Program-made: the position numbers and the translations under genes
Assembly (NCBI GenBank): GCA_963971575.1
Contig: OZ020617.1
Location: 43,000,606 to 43,064,605 of the forward strand
Direction: 5' to 3'
From: Liopterus haemorrhoidalis
Lineage: Eukaryota > Arthropoda > Insecta > Coleoptera > Dytiscidae
Length of the DNA stretch: 64,000 nt
Shown: positions 53,888-63,539 of the stretch, piece after piece
Numbering within the stretch: the stretch's first letter is position 1
Layout of the letters: each line of letters starts with the position of its first letter
Notes under the pieces: generated by a model
Told to the model about the DNA's origin: nothing
Databases searched by the model: none
The model's input: the letters and a program-made list of their open reading frames with translations, nothing else

Positions 53888-54754
53888 GTTTGCCATTGCT
53901 GATAGTACTAGGCTAGAATAGAACAATATAATGAGTATTAGTGTCAAAAAGAAATAATACTTCATGAGTTCATATAAAATATTAGAAGTGATGAAGATCA
54001 TCACTTCTCGTGATCACTGAAGACAGAAACAGATCGTTGAGTAGTTTCCGAAATGTCCGAAAATATTTTATATTACTCATGAAGTCTTTATGATACTAAT
54101 ATTCATTATATTGTACTATTCTAGCCTAGTACTATCATACCCTTTTCACACTAGAACTTTAAGACGAGTGAACTTAAAGTTCACCGATGTTTAACATCGG
54201 TATGCTTTCACACTTGATGTTTAAATCTCCGGTGCTGTCATCTGCTACAGTAATTTTGTCCTTAAGTTACCGTCATGAAATTACCAGCTTTGAACTGTCT
54301 GCGCAGACGCACATTTTGAATTATTCTAAACAAATATGGATATTTCATTTCATTCTACAATAAAGACACTACAATAAAGAATATATTACACCTGTATTAA
54401 CATGTAAGTCGATACATTTTATCTCAATTATTGTAGCTCTGTATTTTATTAAACACATTATTAAAATAAATAATTTTATTATAACAATAAGTATAAACTT
54501 CTTATAACGTCGATATAATACAGTATTCTTGTTTATGATAATATAAAATGTTCACAGCACAAATTCAAAGAGTATTGTTTTATAATAGAAATTATGTTGG
54601 CAATGCGGACGATGTTTAAGATGCAGAACTCTGTCTTAAACATCGCTTGTATTTAGACGAGGCCATACGGTTTCACTTTAGCGTTTAAAGACACATTCAC
54701 TTTAACATCCGATCCTAAAGTTCTAGTGTGAAAAGGGTATCAGCAATGGCAAAC
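53888..54754. mobile_element. Foldback element with a TIR element inserted in one arm
   Basis: The left arm is GTTTGCCATTGCTGATAGTA then CTAGGCTAGAATAG..., about 95 bp; the inverted right arm ends at 54134 and resumes at 54740 with TCAGCAATGGCAAAC. The loop (about 53985-54055) holds its own palindrome, AGAAGTGATGA...TCATCACTTCT. The right arm is split by the element at 54138-54739. It is itself inserted in H5. Confidence 0.7.
54135..54742. mobile_element. TIR element with TCA target duplication
   Basis: The element at 54138-54739 (602 bp) has termini TACCCTTTTCACACTAGAAC in perfect inversion, extending through TTTA. TCA precedes (54135-54137) and follows (54740-54742). Removing the element restores the right arm of the foldback exactly as mirrored by its left arm, which confirms the 3-bp duplication. 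No transposase ORF; interior CTTAAACATCG/CGATGTTTAA motifs repeat in inversion. Superfamily uncertain (PIF-like by TSD length). Confidence 0.8.
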
Positions 54755-54975
54755 GTTTTAAATTTTATTGTGATGAAAATTTTCGACAATAAATAGTTTA
54801 AAAAATTAAATGGAAGCTCTTAGTAAACAAATAAAGAATAAAAATTTATTATCAAAAACCTTTTTATCAAAAAAATTTTCTTAGACATTCAGCATTCTGT
54901 TGGCTTCTTACATTTAATAAATACCTACAAAATGCTGAAATGTGTGAAAAAAGTTCATATCAATTTTTACCTTCT

Positions 54976-56290
54976 AATGTTGATTCTTAAAGTTTGAGAC
55001 TTTTTTGAGAAAAAATTTATAAAAATATATTTTCACATAAAAGAAAACTAGCTGGTTAATAATATGTATCAGTCCAGTCAGATAAACTTCATAGCTGGCA
55101 ACTTATCTAATTAGTGTATATTTTGTGGAAAATCTTGTTCTATATCTTTTGTGACAACGCGTCATAACGATACGCCATGTTATATGTTCTTAGAATTTCG
55201 CTTAAGTTGAATGGAAACTTGGTAAATTCTCTTATACCAAGAATTCAATAAACACATCCGACACATCTTACATAAATAATTCCCTCAACAATCGTCCATG
55301 TCATGACAAACAAAAGGGTTCCGATCTGAGAATATCAAATAACCATATATTTTGCAGTGGATCCTTTCTGGTCATCGACTGTGAACAATTAAAGCGGACA
55401 TTTTAGCTCGTTAGCCGGAATTCGAACCGCCCAGACCGCTCAGTCTGTCAAACACATGTCACAATGTTGCAGTAACATGATCATAGCTCGTATCCCTCAA
55501 GGGACTTGTGACCGAGGATGACAGCATGGCTGGGACAACGGTCCATGGTATGGTCAGCTACGTATTAATGACTCCACCACCTGATAATATGTTAAAATAG
55601 AGAAGGATATTGCATAATATTACCATTATGGACATGTTAAGTTATGTCAGAATATATTTTAGGGTATCAGACATTAGGGGGAGAATTTGCATGATAGCTG
55701 GACATGGTCATAAATTCATTTCAACAAGACATTGTTTTTGGAAATTAAATTTACTACCAATACGTCAAATTCAATTCATTACTTCAATGAGGAAAATTAT
55801 AGTTAGAAAAGATTATAATTTGCTTTCCTGAATGCAGCTTTAAAAATATCCTGCATTATTTAGGAAATCATAGCATGTGTAATTGAGTAACTAATATAAA
55901 AAATAGATACAACTGAAATAAAACATAATATATAGTCTTTACATATTAAGACTTAAGAGAAAAAATTATTCAAACGTGACACAAAGGATGAAATTTTCCA
56001 AAACTTTCAAACTCATCGCCTGTTTGTCAATATAAATATTAGGATTATTTTTATTTGTCATCGGTTGAAAGTGAGGAAGATGAATTTATCACGGATCATT
56101 TAGGCAGAGGACAGTTTCGCGCTATAAAAAAGTGGAGGGAAGTAAAAAACCGAGCAAAACCTGGCTTTGATCTTACTTGTTTTGGTTACTAATAATTTTA
56201 TGAAACTTCAGTAATCGAGTTCCGTATAAGAATATTCTCAAAATAGCCTAAAAACTACAAACTTGCTGAAAAACAACTGGGAAATTTTGG
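54976..56290. other. Intergenic with a tRNA-like remnant
   Basis: At 55405-55490 (minus strand) a B-box-like GGTTCGAATTCCGG is preceded by GACTGAGCGGTCTGG, a SINE-head-like arrangement. A short plus-strand stretch near 56065-56190 (SEEDEFITDHLGRGQFRAIK) looks peptide-like, but I cannot assign it. The rest is AT-rich. Confidence 0.4.
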
Positions 56291-56476
56291 CAATTAACCG
56301 CTACTGTTGGAGGAAATCAATTCAAGATGCAGTTACTGTATATGGGCAGTCGGCAGCAAGCTATGAGGGCTAAAGCAGTAAAGAAGAATAGGACATCGAT
56401 GGAAGAAGGAGCCAGACAATGCGATATATGTGGCAAAAATTTTATGGCTAGAATTGGTCTTATAAAGAATCTCCGC
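56291..56476 (+). pseudogene. Non-LTR ORF2 C-terminal zinc-finger remnant
   Basis: The frame reads MGSRQQAMRAKAVKKNRTSM, then EEGARQCDICGKNFMARIGL, then IKNLR and a stop. C-x2-CGK-x-F-x-x-R-x-GL-x-x-H-x-R is the C2H2-like finger that closes many LINE ORF2 proteins; here the first His is Asn. It is cut by the hAT fragment that begins at 56477. Confidence 0.5.
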
Positions 56477-56731
56477 TAATGCTCTTAAATGTTGACTTAT
56501 TATGTTGAATATGACTTTCTGGTTGACATCAGTAATCAAAAATTCTTCCAAAAGTGGAAATATTTCTACATGTTCCTCTTGTAAGCGACTATTCCAAAGA
56601 GCTAGCTTCTTTTTGAACGCATCCATTTTATTTCTTAAAGTAAAAATATTTGTATATGACTCCTGCAGAGAAATATTAACTTCATTGTGCAGACTGACTA
56701 TGTCTACTAAGTAAGCAAGCTTTGCCAGCAC
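56477..56731 (-). pseudogene. hAT transposase fragment (FAM200/ZMYM6-like)
   Basis: An open stretch encodes MLAKLAYLVDIVSLHNEVNI, then SLQESYTNIFTLRNKMDAFK, KKLALWNSRLQEEHVEIFPL and LEEFLITDVNQKVIFNIISQ, HLRALAEIL. WLAKLAYLADI-F..LN.LN..LQG is the best-conserved part of FAM200/GTF2IRD2/ZBED5-type hAT transposases. This is the least damaged copy in the window. The catalytic region upstream and the C-terminus are missing. The frame runs on past the hAT boundary to 56333 in unrelated sequence. Confidence 0.8.
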
Positions 56732-56870
56732 TCAAATGCAAAATATGGAAATACGATCTAAAGTAGTATGAAAAATAGGCGCGAGAGGCGTTGTATTTAG
56801 GCTAGTAAATATAAAATAAATCATGATTCGTACAAAAGTTAGCTTCTGCGCCGACTAAAAAAATGTGCTA

Positions 56871-57762
56871 TACGAGGTCTATTCAAAAAGTATCGCGAAT
56901 TTTCTAAAATTATTTATTTATTCATGAACATCTATTTTGTCCCCTTCAAAGTAATCCCCACCAGATATTATACACTTGTGCCAATGTTTTTTCCAATCCT
57001 CGAAGCACTTGAAAAAATAATTTTTTGTGATCTTGTTCAGCTCCTCCTTCGATGCCGTCTTTATCTCCTCACTCGTAGCGTAGCGTCGTCCTTTCATGGG
57101 CCTCTTCAGTTTCGGGAACAAGAAAAAGTCACAAGGGGCCAGATCTGAGGAATACGGTGACTGCGGCATTATTAGTGTGTTGTTTTTGGCCAAAAATTCG
57201 GTACGAATTTCGCGGCGACCCGTCTCATGCCCAAATCATTGGTAAAAATCGAATGGCACGAGCCAATCGATATGTTTAGGTCCTCAGCAACTTCTCTAAC
57301 GGTGATTCGACGATTGGCCAATACTATTTTCTTCACTTCATCAATGTTTTTGTCTGTTTTTGACGTGCTCGGGCGTACGGCACGCTCTTCGTCGTTCACA
57401 TCTTCTCGGCCCTCTGAGAACATTTTGTACCACCGATAAACGTTGCTTCGGTCCAAGGTAGCTTCACCATATGCCACAGTCAACATTCGGAATGCGTCCG
57501 CGCATTTAATTTTGTTTATCACACAAAATTTGATACAGATTCTTTGATCCATTTTTTGGTATAGGCAAAAATCGAAGACGAGCCAACGCACGTGCAAGCA
57601 AAGCAACTGTCAAAAATTAACTGAACATTCAAAATGACCGAACTTGTCGGCATAAGTGAGAGACATGAGTACCAACATAACGCCACAAAAAAAAATCGAA
57701 CATCGAATATACGTAACCCGCGGAAATTCAAAATTCGCGATACTTTTTGAACAGACCTTGTG
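56871..57762 (-). mobile_element. mariner element with 31-bp TIRs, internally deleted
   Basis: Termini 56873-57760: CGAGGTCTATTCAAAAAGTA on the left and, on the other strand, CAAGGTCTGTTCAAAAAGTA, continuing TCGCGAATTTT, with about 2 mismatches in 31. TA is on the left and TG on the right, probably a mutated TA. At 888 bp it lacks about 400 bp of a typical mariner. Confidence 0.8.
56918..57552 (-). pseudogene. mariner transposase lacking the first catalytic region
   Basis: The N-terminal part (Met at 57552) is MDQRICIKFCVINKIKCADA then RMLTVAYGEATLDRSNVYRW then YKMFSEGREDVNDEERAVRP then ITVREVAEDLNISIGSCHSI, ending KFVPNF: a complete helix-turn-helix domain with the usual RP-linker (here RPSTS). 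The C-terminal part (from about 57193) is MAKNNTLIMPQSPYSSDLAP then CDFFLFPKLKRPMKGRRYAT, carrying the third catalytic Asp, to a stop at 56918. About 120 residues with the first two catalytic Asps are missing at the junction near 57193, which also shifts frame. The protein could not transpose. Confidence 0.8.
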
Positions 57763-57848
57763 AACAGAAGTGTGCATCTAAATGATTCGGTCGAAATTTT
57801 TCGCGGTCCAGTAGTAATTTTCTGCGAACCACGGCTTGAAGAACATTG

Positions 57849-59239
57849 CTCTAGAGATCATATTATATATGTGTATGTGTGTATACGTGTATATTTGTAT
57901 TTATATGCACATACGCATATTATTATTATTATTTATTTTGTGACTCCCTTAGTCAGACACGATGTTGTTACTATTATTACTATTAATAACAGTGTTATTA
58001 CTATTTTTGCAAACTTCATACACTTACGAGTACTTCCAGTTGATCTGGTGATACATCTTTAAATATACAGGTACCAAAATCTACGAATCACCTATATTTT
58101 TCCTAGAAATCGATGAATATATCCGCATCCATTTATAGGTTGGTATCCAAGTTGTGTCATTGCGCAAAACTAATAACCCTCAACGGTGCAACTTTGTAAC
58201 TAAGTGTCAACTGAAACTCGTAACTTGTCCGTAGTTAACAGGACAGTTGCCAACATAACTCATCCCAAACATTATCGATAATTTGAATGCGCGTTTCAGT
58301 TCGTCAACGAAAATGAATCGGTCCACTGCTGATTATCGACTGCGCAAATAACCTATTCCCAATTGGACAAGTCTTGTTTACGCTTAATTTAATTTTCCGA
58401 AACGCCAAATTATATTTGGAATTCGTTAATGAATTGTAACTGACAAACAAAACGGATTATCTTGAATGTTTCTGATTGAGTGAAAAAAATGCAATTCAAG
58501 ATAATTTTAGGATGGTTAAGGTTTTTTTTTGTAGATAATTGATTTGAAATTAAATTTATTTGTGTTTCAGGGAATTCATTTAGAAATTTTTTGTTTTTGT
58601 TTCCTTTGTTTTCCTGTTTGCAATGAAAAATTTCGTTTAAATTCAATATCAGTACGATCGTATCTTCCTTAGGTATTCATCAACAATACTGTGATTCCAG
58701 TGGCGTACATAAAATACTTTTATAAAGAGTCCGTCTCCATTTAATTTATTATAATTACACTCATCCAAAATGGTCTAGGGATATTTGATGAAGTATTTAA
58801 TGAGGTTGGGAAGGGAATGTTTGTTTGTTGGTATTTTTTAAAGATTTTATTAATAGTGTAGATAGGTCTGCTGCGTGTGTATCAACCGCCCGTGTGAGGG
58901 ACCGATCTTTGCTAGAGTCGAGCCCAAATGCCGGTGTTAATGAAAGATTGCATACCTGTGCGATTTGATTTCGATTTTAATGGGGGGCTAGCTTGTGAAT
59001 GTTTGCACACGAACGGTAGACGCACGCGCGGTGTCTCAGTTTACATACTATTGATGGGGATATTATGGGGTAACATATGAACATTCTTTTCTTGATTCTA
59101 TTGGTTATTTCACTGAATATCCCAGACCATTTTGAAGAGTGCATATTTCGAATTAAAATATACATGTTCGTTTAGTCAAATTAGCATTATTTTGCTACAC
59201 CAGCCTTTGAATATCTATGACTTATCAAAGAAATTTGTT
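57849..59239. other. Intergenic sequence
   Basis: There is a GTGTATGTGTGTATACGTGT simple repeat at 57869-57890. No coding region or element ends were supported. Confidence 0.4.
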
Positions 59240-59345
59240 AAGTAGTTTCTTTTAAACAGCTATTTAAATAAAATAACACTAATCTATTTTTAAAATTAAT
59301 AATATTTAACATATTCATTGATAATTTATTTATTATTATTATTTT
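59240..59345 (+). repeat. Direct repeat, copy 1 (partner at 59712)
   Basis: AGTAGTTTCTTTTAAACAGC then TATTTAAATAAAATAACACT, about 105 bp, matches 59712-59818 in the same orientation with roughly 85 percent identity by eye. Confidence 0.6.
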
Positions 59346-59355
59346 TAATATTATT

Positions 59356-59425
59356 GGAGTTGCCGTGACTCCGTGGTAAGACGTTTGCCTACAGAACACA
59401 AGAACATGGGTTCGAATCTCCCCCT
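59356..59425 (+). repeat. tRNA-derived SINE head
   Basis: A-box-like CCGTGACTCCGTGGTAAGACG and B-box-like GGGTTCGAATCTCC, followed by SINE-like body and a (TTTA)n run at 59641-59697. Together with the flanking direct repeats this looks like a SINE with tail, or two tandem SINE copies sharing a tail. Confidence 0.55.
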
Positions 59426-59640
59426 CCTTCGGATTTTTGTCTTCCGTTATAATGCATTCAGCTCTGGGGTCGATTCAGCCTTAACTATTTAATATTTAAA
59501 ATGAGTATCTGTTTATATATATATAATAGGACCGGTCGAAACGTCACACGGACCACGTGGTTTTAATATCTATGGCTGGTGGTCTAGAAATGAAGAACTT
59601 ACCTTCTTTGCCTATATGGCTATCTAGGCGTTCGGAACCT

Positions 59641-59641
59641 G

Positions 59642-59696
<55 letters not shown>

Positions 59697-59697
59697 T
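59641..59697 (+). repeat. (TTTA)n microsatellite
   Basis: About 14 uninterrupted tetranucleotide units. Confidence 0.9.
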
Positions 59698-59711
59698 CAT
59701 TTTTATTTGTC

Positions 59712-59818
59712 TAGTAGTTGTTCTAAGCAGCTATTTAAATAAAATATCTCTAGTATATTTTTAAAACAAATAATATTTAACATTGTTAGTTAATTATTTG
59801 TTTATTTATTATTATTAT
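59712..59818 (+). repeat. Direct repeat, copy 2
   Basis: See the copy at 59240: GTAGTTGTTCTAAGCAGC then TATTTAAATAAAATATCTCT. Confidence 0.6.
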
Positions 59819-59823
59819 AATTT

Positions 59824-59987
59824 ATATATGTTACTGTAAAAGCCTATATATTGGTAAATCTTAGGTTTAACTAGTAAATCTTAGGATTCACTAGTTAAAT
59901 CCTTATTCAAAGAGTTGGTAAATCTTAGGTTTTACTGGAAAATCTTAGGATTTACTGTAGTTTGGGCTTTTACAGTAACATATATAT
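59824..59987. mobile_element. Hairpin MITE with iterated internal motif
   Basis: ATATATGTTACTGTAAAAGCC-type left end and an exactly inverted GGCTTTTACAGTAACATATAT right end. The ~120 bp between contains four versions of GGTAAATCTTAGG(T/A)TTTACT. Non-coding. Target duplication unclear because the flanks are also palindromic. Confidence 0.65.
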
Positions 59988-60522
59988 TTATTTTTTTAAA
60001 TAGAGTTTAAATCTAATTTTTTGATGAACAATATTGGATTACAGATAACTTCCACTCTTGGAACAAAATTGGAATTATTCATTAATGATTCAAAGGACTC
60101 ATCATACCTTATAAGTTTATATTTGTTTGTAGTAAGCAAATATTATCATAACAATAGCAGCTTATACGTCACATTAAATAAAAAAAAATGTAGTTAGTGA
60201 AATAAAATGGCCTATATGTTTAAAGAAGTGTTAGCCCATTGGAGATAATTTAGGTGAATACGGTGTATGCTGCAGAATTACATAGTTTATTTCATATTGT
60301 CTCATGACTGCAATTTATGATGTATCTGTCTGTTAATGAGAGTCGAACTCAGTAACTTCAATTTATCATGCATTTGTTTAATATATTTTCAGTACTGCTG
60401 TTATTGTTTTTCCGGTAGGCAAGAAGGAATAATCAACTACCATGTATATTCAAATAAACTGTTATCAGAAACTTCGGCGGATGGAGCGATGTCTTTGGAA
60501 CATGTTTTGGGGCTTCATTTTT
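59988..60522. other. AT-rich intergenic sequence
   Basis: Nothing supported. Confidence 0.4.
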
Positions 60523-60707
60523 GTCTAGCTCAGTGGTTTCCAGACTTTTTCGGCTCCCGGCGCCCTTAATCTATCAGATTTTTTCCGCGGCGCCACAAGG
60601 CAAAACATTGGTCTAACTAACGCAGTTGAAGGAATATTGGAACATTTTTTCGGCGCCCCTGTAGGCCTTCAGTCGCGGCGCACAGTTTGGGAATCGCTGG
60701 TCTAGCC
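60523..60707. mobile_element. hAT MITE with 7/8 TSD
   Basis: The element at 60531-60699 (169 bp) is flanked by GTCTAGCT and GTCTAGCC. Left terminus CAGTGGTTTCCAGACTTTTT; right terminus on the other strand CAGCGATTCCCAAACTGTGC. GGCGCC/CGCGGCGC blocks lie inside both ends. Non-coding. Confidence 0.8.
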
Positions 60708-61550
60708 ATTGAACAAATAGATAGGCAAGAGATAGGCATTCGTCTTCTGTCTCGTCTTATTTCTCATTGTTAACTTAACAATTTGATATAGAAGATAAAA
60801 GTGTAGTTATAATAACCAATTTATAAATATCGTTGATTTATGATAGTTTGTATTTAATTAATGGTTATAACAAAACATAATGTTAAATTAATTTATTGGG
60901 CTCTAAATACATGAAAAACATTAAACCCAGTAGTAAACAGTTACAAAAGAAATAATAATTTTGACCAAGTATATAAAATTTTAACACCAGAAACAAAAAA
61001 CTATACACAACAACCATGTTGGTTGCTAGGCTAATGACATCCTCTTTTCTCGGCGGAACGGGCCAAAAAAGTTTATGTCACAAGGTCAGTATAGTTTTAA
61101 TTTACAAGACCAGATCTCAACCAAGATTATTAAAAATGTCAGAAAAAGTAAAATAGTACAGCATAAAAATAACGTTAAAATCGGTAATACTGAAAAGGTA
61201 TTGACACGTCAAGCAAAATAGGACTGGAGATTGGACTGGATTTTGGGAGAAAAGCATAATGTGGAATAGACTGTCGTACAATATCAATTTTTCGTCGCAC
61301 GTCGCTAGTAGGTTCCGAAATTATTCGCGATTGTTCCTAGATTATATGAAGCATTCATCTTATCCAGCTTGTCGAAGAGTTCATGAGGAATCCACTTATT
61401 ATTATTTTAACTTTATCTATGGCATGAAGATGTCATAAGATGTTTTCAAGAGGTCTGACTGTGATCTTCCTTTATCAGAGTCCTTGAAACCAGCACATTA
61501 TAATTAAGAAAAATTCGACATTTTCTACCTAGTCTAATGCCTTCAACAGT
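60708..61550. other. Intergenic sequence
   Basis: 61105-61280 may be weakly related to LINE coding sequence, but no motif is clear. Nothing else. Confidence 0.35.
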
Positions 61551-61715
61551 TCTTCAAGGACAATCAAACAGAAGTTGGCCTGGAAATAAGGAAGCGTAAG
61601 TGGAAATGGATTGGCCATACTTTGGAAACATAAATGAACAACGAAACTTGGATTGAAACCCAACAAATGGGATGCCCAGAAACGGCATGGAGAAGACATT
61701 GACAAGACCTGATCA
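61551..61715 (+). pseudogene. Non-LTR ORF2 C-terminal fragment
   Basis: NQTEVGLEIRKRKWKWIGHT, a short gap with one stop, then NNETWIETQQMGCPETAWRR. This follows the LINE pattern R-R-x-x-WxGH...W.P.G.R.RGRP..TWRR. It ends where H8 starts. Confidence 0.6.
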
Positions 61716-61721
61716 TAAAAA

Positions 61722-62752
61722 GAAAAAATTGATGTGAAGTGTGAATTAACTGTGTGATGATTATTTGGGATGTCAAAACAAATTTTATGTCAAAATATTT
61801 TTTTATGTATTTTAATTCGAATGCCTAATACCATTATTTAAGTTTCTAAATATGTGCAGTATTTTTTTTTTTTATATAGCAAGGTTCATTAAGATTTTGA
61901 AAATTGCGCCTATGGCTTCCATTGGTTGCTTAAATCATAAGCCTCGCCCTCTGATACCTTCAAATATAGAATTAAATTATAATTTCTACAGTTCTCACTG
62001 GTTATTAAATTTACGCTTTTAAAAATTAAATGCAACATTTACCAAAATATAACTAGAATTTTGACAAAATAATTTAAACAAAATAAAAATGCAAAAAAAA
62101 ACTGAAAAAATAAAAATTGACGGGATTCAAACACAGTTTCTTACAGTAGTTTCAACTCACTGAGCAAGAACGCTACCACTGTGCTATACAGGATCACTCG
62201 TTTACTACGTTAAATAGCGGATTAAATATATTACATATTTAACTTAAAAACACAAAAAATGCGTTATTTTCCGAAAACATAATCTGATCAAAAATTCCTG
62301 TTGTATTATTCCGGTTCACAGCAATGTACATTACTGAGAAGTTTTTCAGATTTTTAGTTTAAACCATCTGGGCTACAGGTTGTGGGACAATATTTTTTTT
62401 TGCACAATTTTGGCAAAAATTGCCTGAAAATAATTTATTTTGCAAAAATAAAATTTTGATCGTTAATCCACGTACCAAGGACTTTCATTTGATACCCTAC
62501 ACAGAATTGTAAAAAAATATTATTTTTTTTTCGATGAGCATATATTTGTTTATATTTTTAGGGGGATATGTTTTTTAGATGTTTTAGTATTTTTCCTATG
62601 TGCGGGTCAAAGAGTTGTATAAGCATGCCAAATTTCAACTCTCTAGGTTTAGCCGTTTGGCTACAATTTTTACCGAACAGACAGACAGACAGACGACAAA
62701 ATGACGGTATAAGGGTTTTTTGGTCATACCTACAAAATCCTAAAAACTTAAG
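61722..62752 (-). mobile_element. Helentron-like element, short type (H8), hairpin deleted
   Basis: On the minus strand the 5' end (62752) is TAGGATTTTGTAGGTATGAC, followed by (GTCT)n, the standard body, the H3-type tRNA-like cassette (62118-62197), and 'CCAATGGAAGCCATAGGCGC'. At the 3' end, AATTCACACTTCACATC remains but the block with AAACCCTGAAATGTGTGAA is deleted, so the subterminal repeat and half the stem-loop are missing. Confidence 0.7.
62118..62197 (-). repeat. tRNA-like cassette in H8 (same type as H3)
   Basis: On the minus strand: A-box-like AGCACAGTGGTAGCG, B-box-like GTGTTTGAATCCCG. Confidence 0.55.
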
Positions 62753-63406
62753 ATAGTGCCTTACTGTAGAGGCCCTATACTCCACGGGGGAATAACAGAA
62801 ACATATAAAATACATTTGTTAACCAACCATTCTACGGAAAAAATTTACTATTTCCAATGGAAAAAATTACAATAAACAAATTGAATTAAACTAAACTGTA
62901 TTAAATATGTTCTGTAAACCTCTGAAACCATAACATTTAGTTGCATTGAAATATTTAATTGTCGGCATTTCGTACAATAATATATAATTTAAACAGTTTT
63001 ATTGTATGAATATTAATGAGAGAACATCCAGTGTAAATGTCTAATTGAACATGGAACAGTTTATTGTAAATAGGGTGGACAACAATATTGGTGATGGTCC
63101 CCACCACTATTTAGATTTATCTATATTAAACACACATCATATTATCAACAACATTAATGGCAAAATGCAGATTCATTAAATTTTCATATTTACACCAAAT
63201 AATAAACATTCAACAAATTTTTTTCTTGAAAAAATTACATTAATATTTCATAAATTATTCAACGTTTGTGTTTAAATGACGAATAATTTCAAAATCAAAA
63301 CAGAGGAAATAAAATTTGTATATATCGAATTTAATTTTATTGACGCAATATGCCATTACTTTGATAAAAACGGACTATTATTCATAAAGCCGAATATCCG
63401 ATTATA
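62753..63406. other. AT-rich intergenic sequence
   Basis: Nothing supported. Confidence 0.4.
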
Positions 63407-63424
63407 AGTTTTGTATAAGAAACT
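63407..63424. repeat. Isolated terminus of the 38441-39138 family
   Basis: AGTTTTGTATAAGAAACT equals the right terminus of that element. The inner sequence does not match, so this is a different or heavily decayed member. Confidence 0.4.
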
Positions 63425-63539
63425 ATTGAGAACTATTGACATCTGACACTACCGATAGAGGCGCTACTGCATTTTACATCATGGCTGACTTTGGTAGGAT
63501 ATTTTTGACAGGTTCAATGGTATCTTCATGTGATATTTA

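Larger units (their letters stand above)
51905..54975 (+). mobile_element. Helentron-like element, long type (H5), with insertions
   Basis: The 5' end is missing. 51905-52650 carries the duplicated body modules (GTACATTGGTGGGAACCGG and again GTACATTGATCTAAGCCGG). The copy resumes after H6 at 53762 (GACTAAGATACGAAGTAAAT, matching the inverted H4 at about 48950), is interrupted again by a foldback element, and ends at 54760-54975 with AAATGGAAGCTCTTAGTAAA, ATACCTACAAAATGCTGAAA and a decayed hairpin. H4 shows the same order without these insertions, which supports treating the pieces as one copy. Confidence 0.6.
56477..57848 (-). mobile_element. hAT element (copy 3), inverted, with a mariner inside
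   Basis: The terminus at the right (57848) reads on the minus strand CAATGTTCTTCAAGCCGTGG, then the GACCGCGAAAAATTTCGACC subterminal block, matching copies 1 and 2. The other terminus is missing (the copy stops at 56477 in mid-transposase). A mariner of 888 bp (56873-57760) splits it, with a few bases of hAT sequence lost or altered at the junction. Confidence 0.75.
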
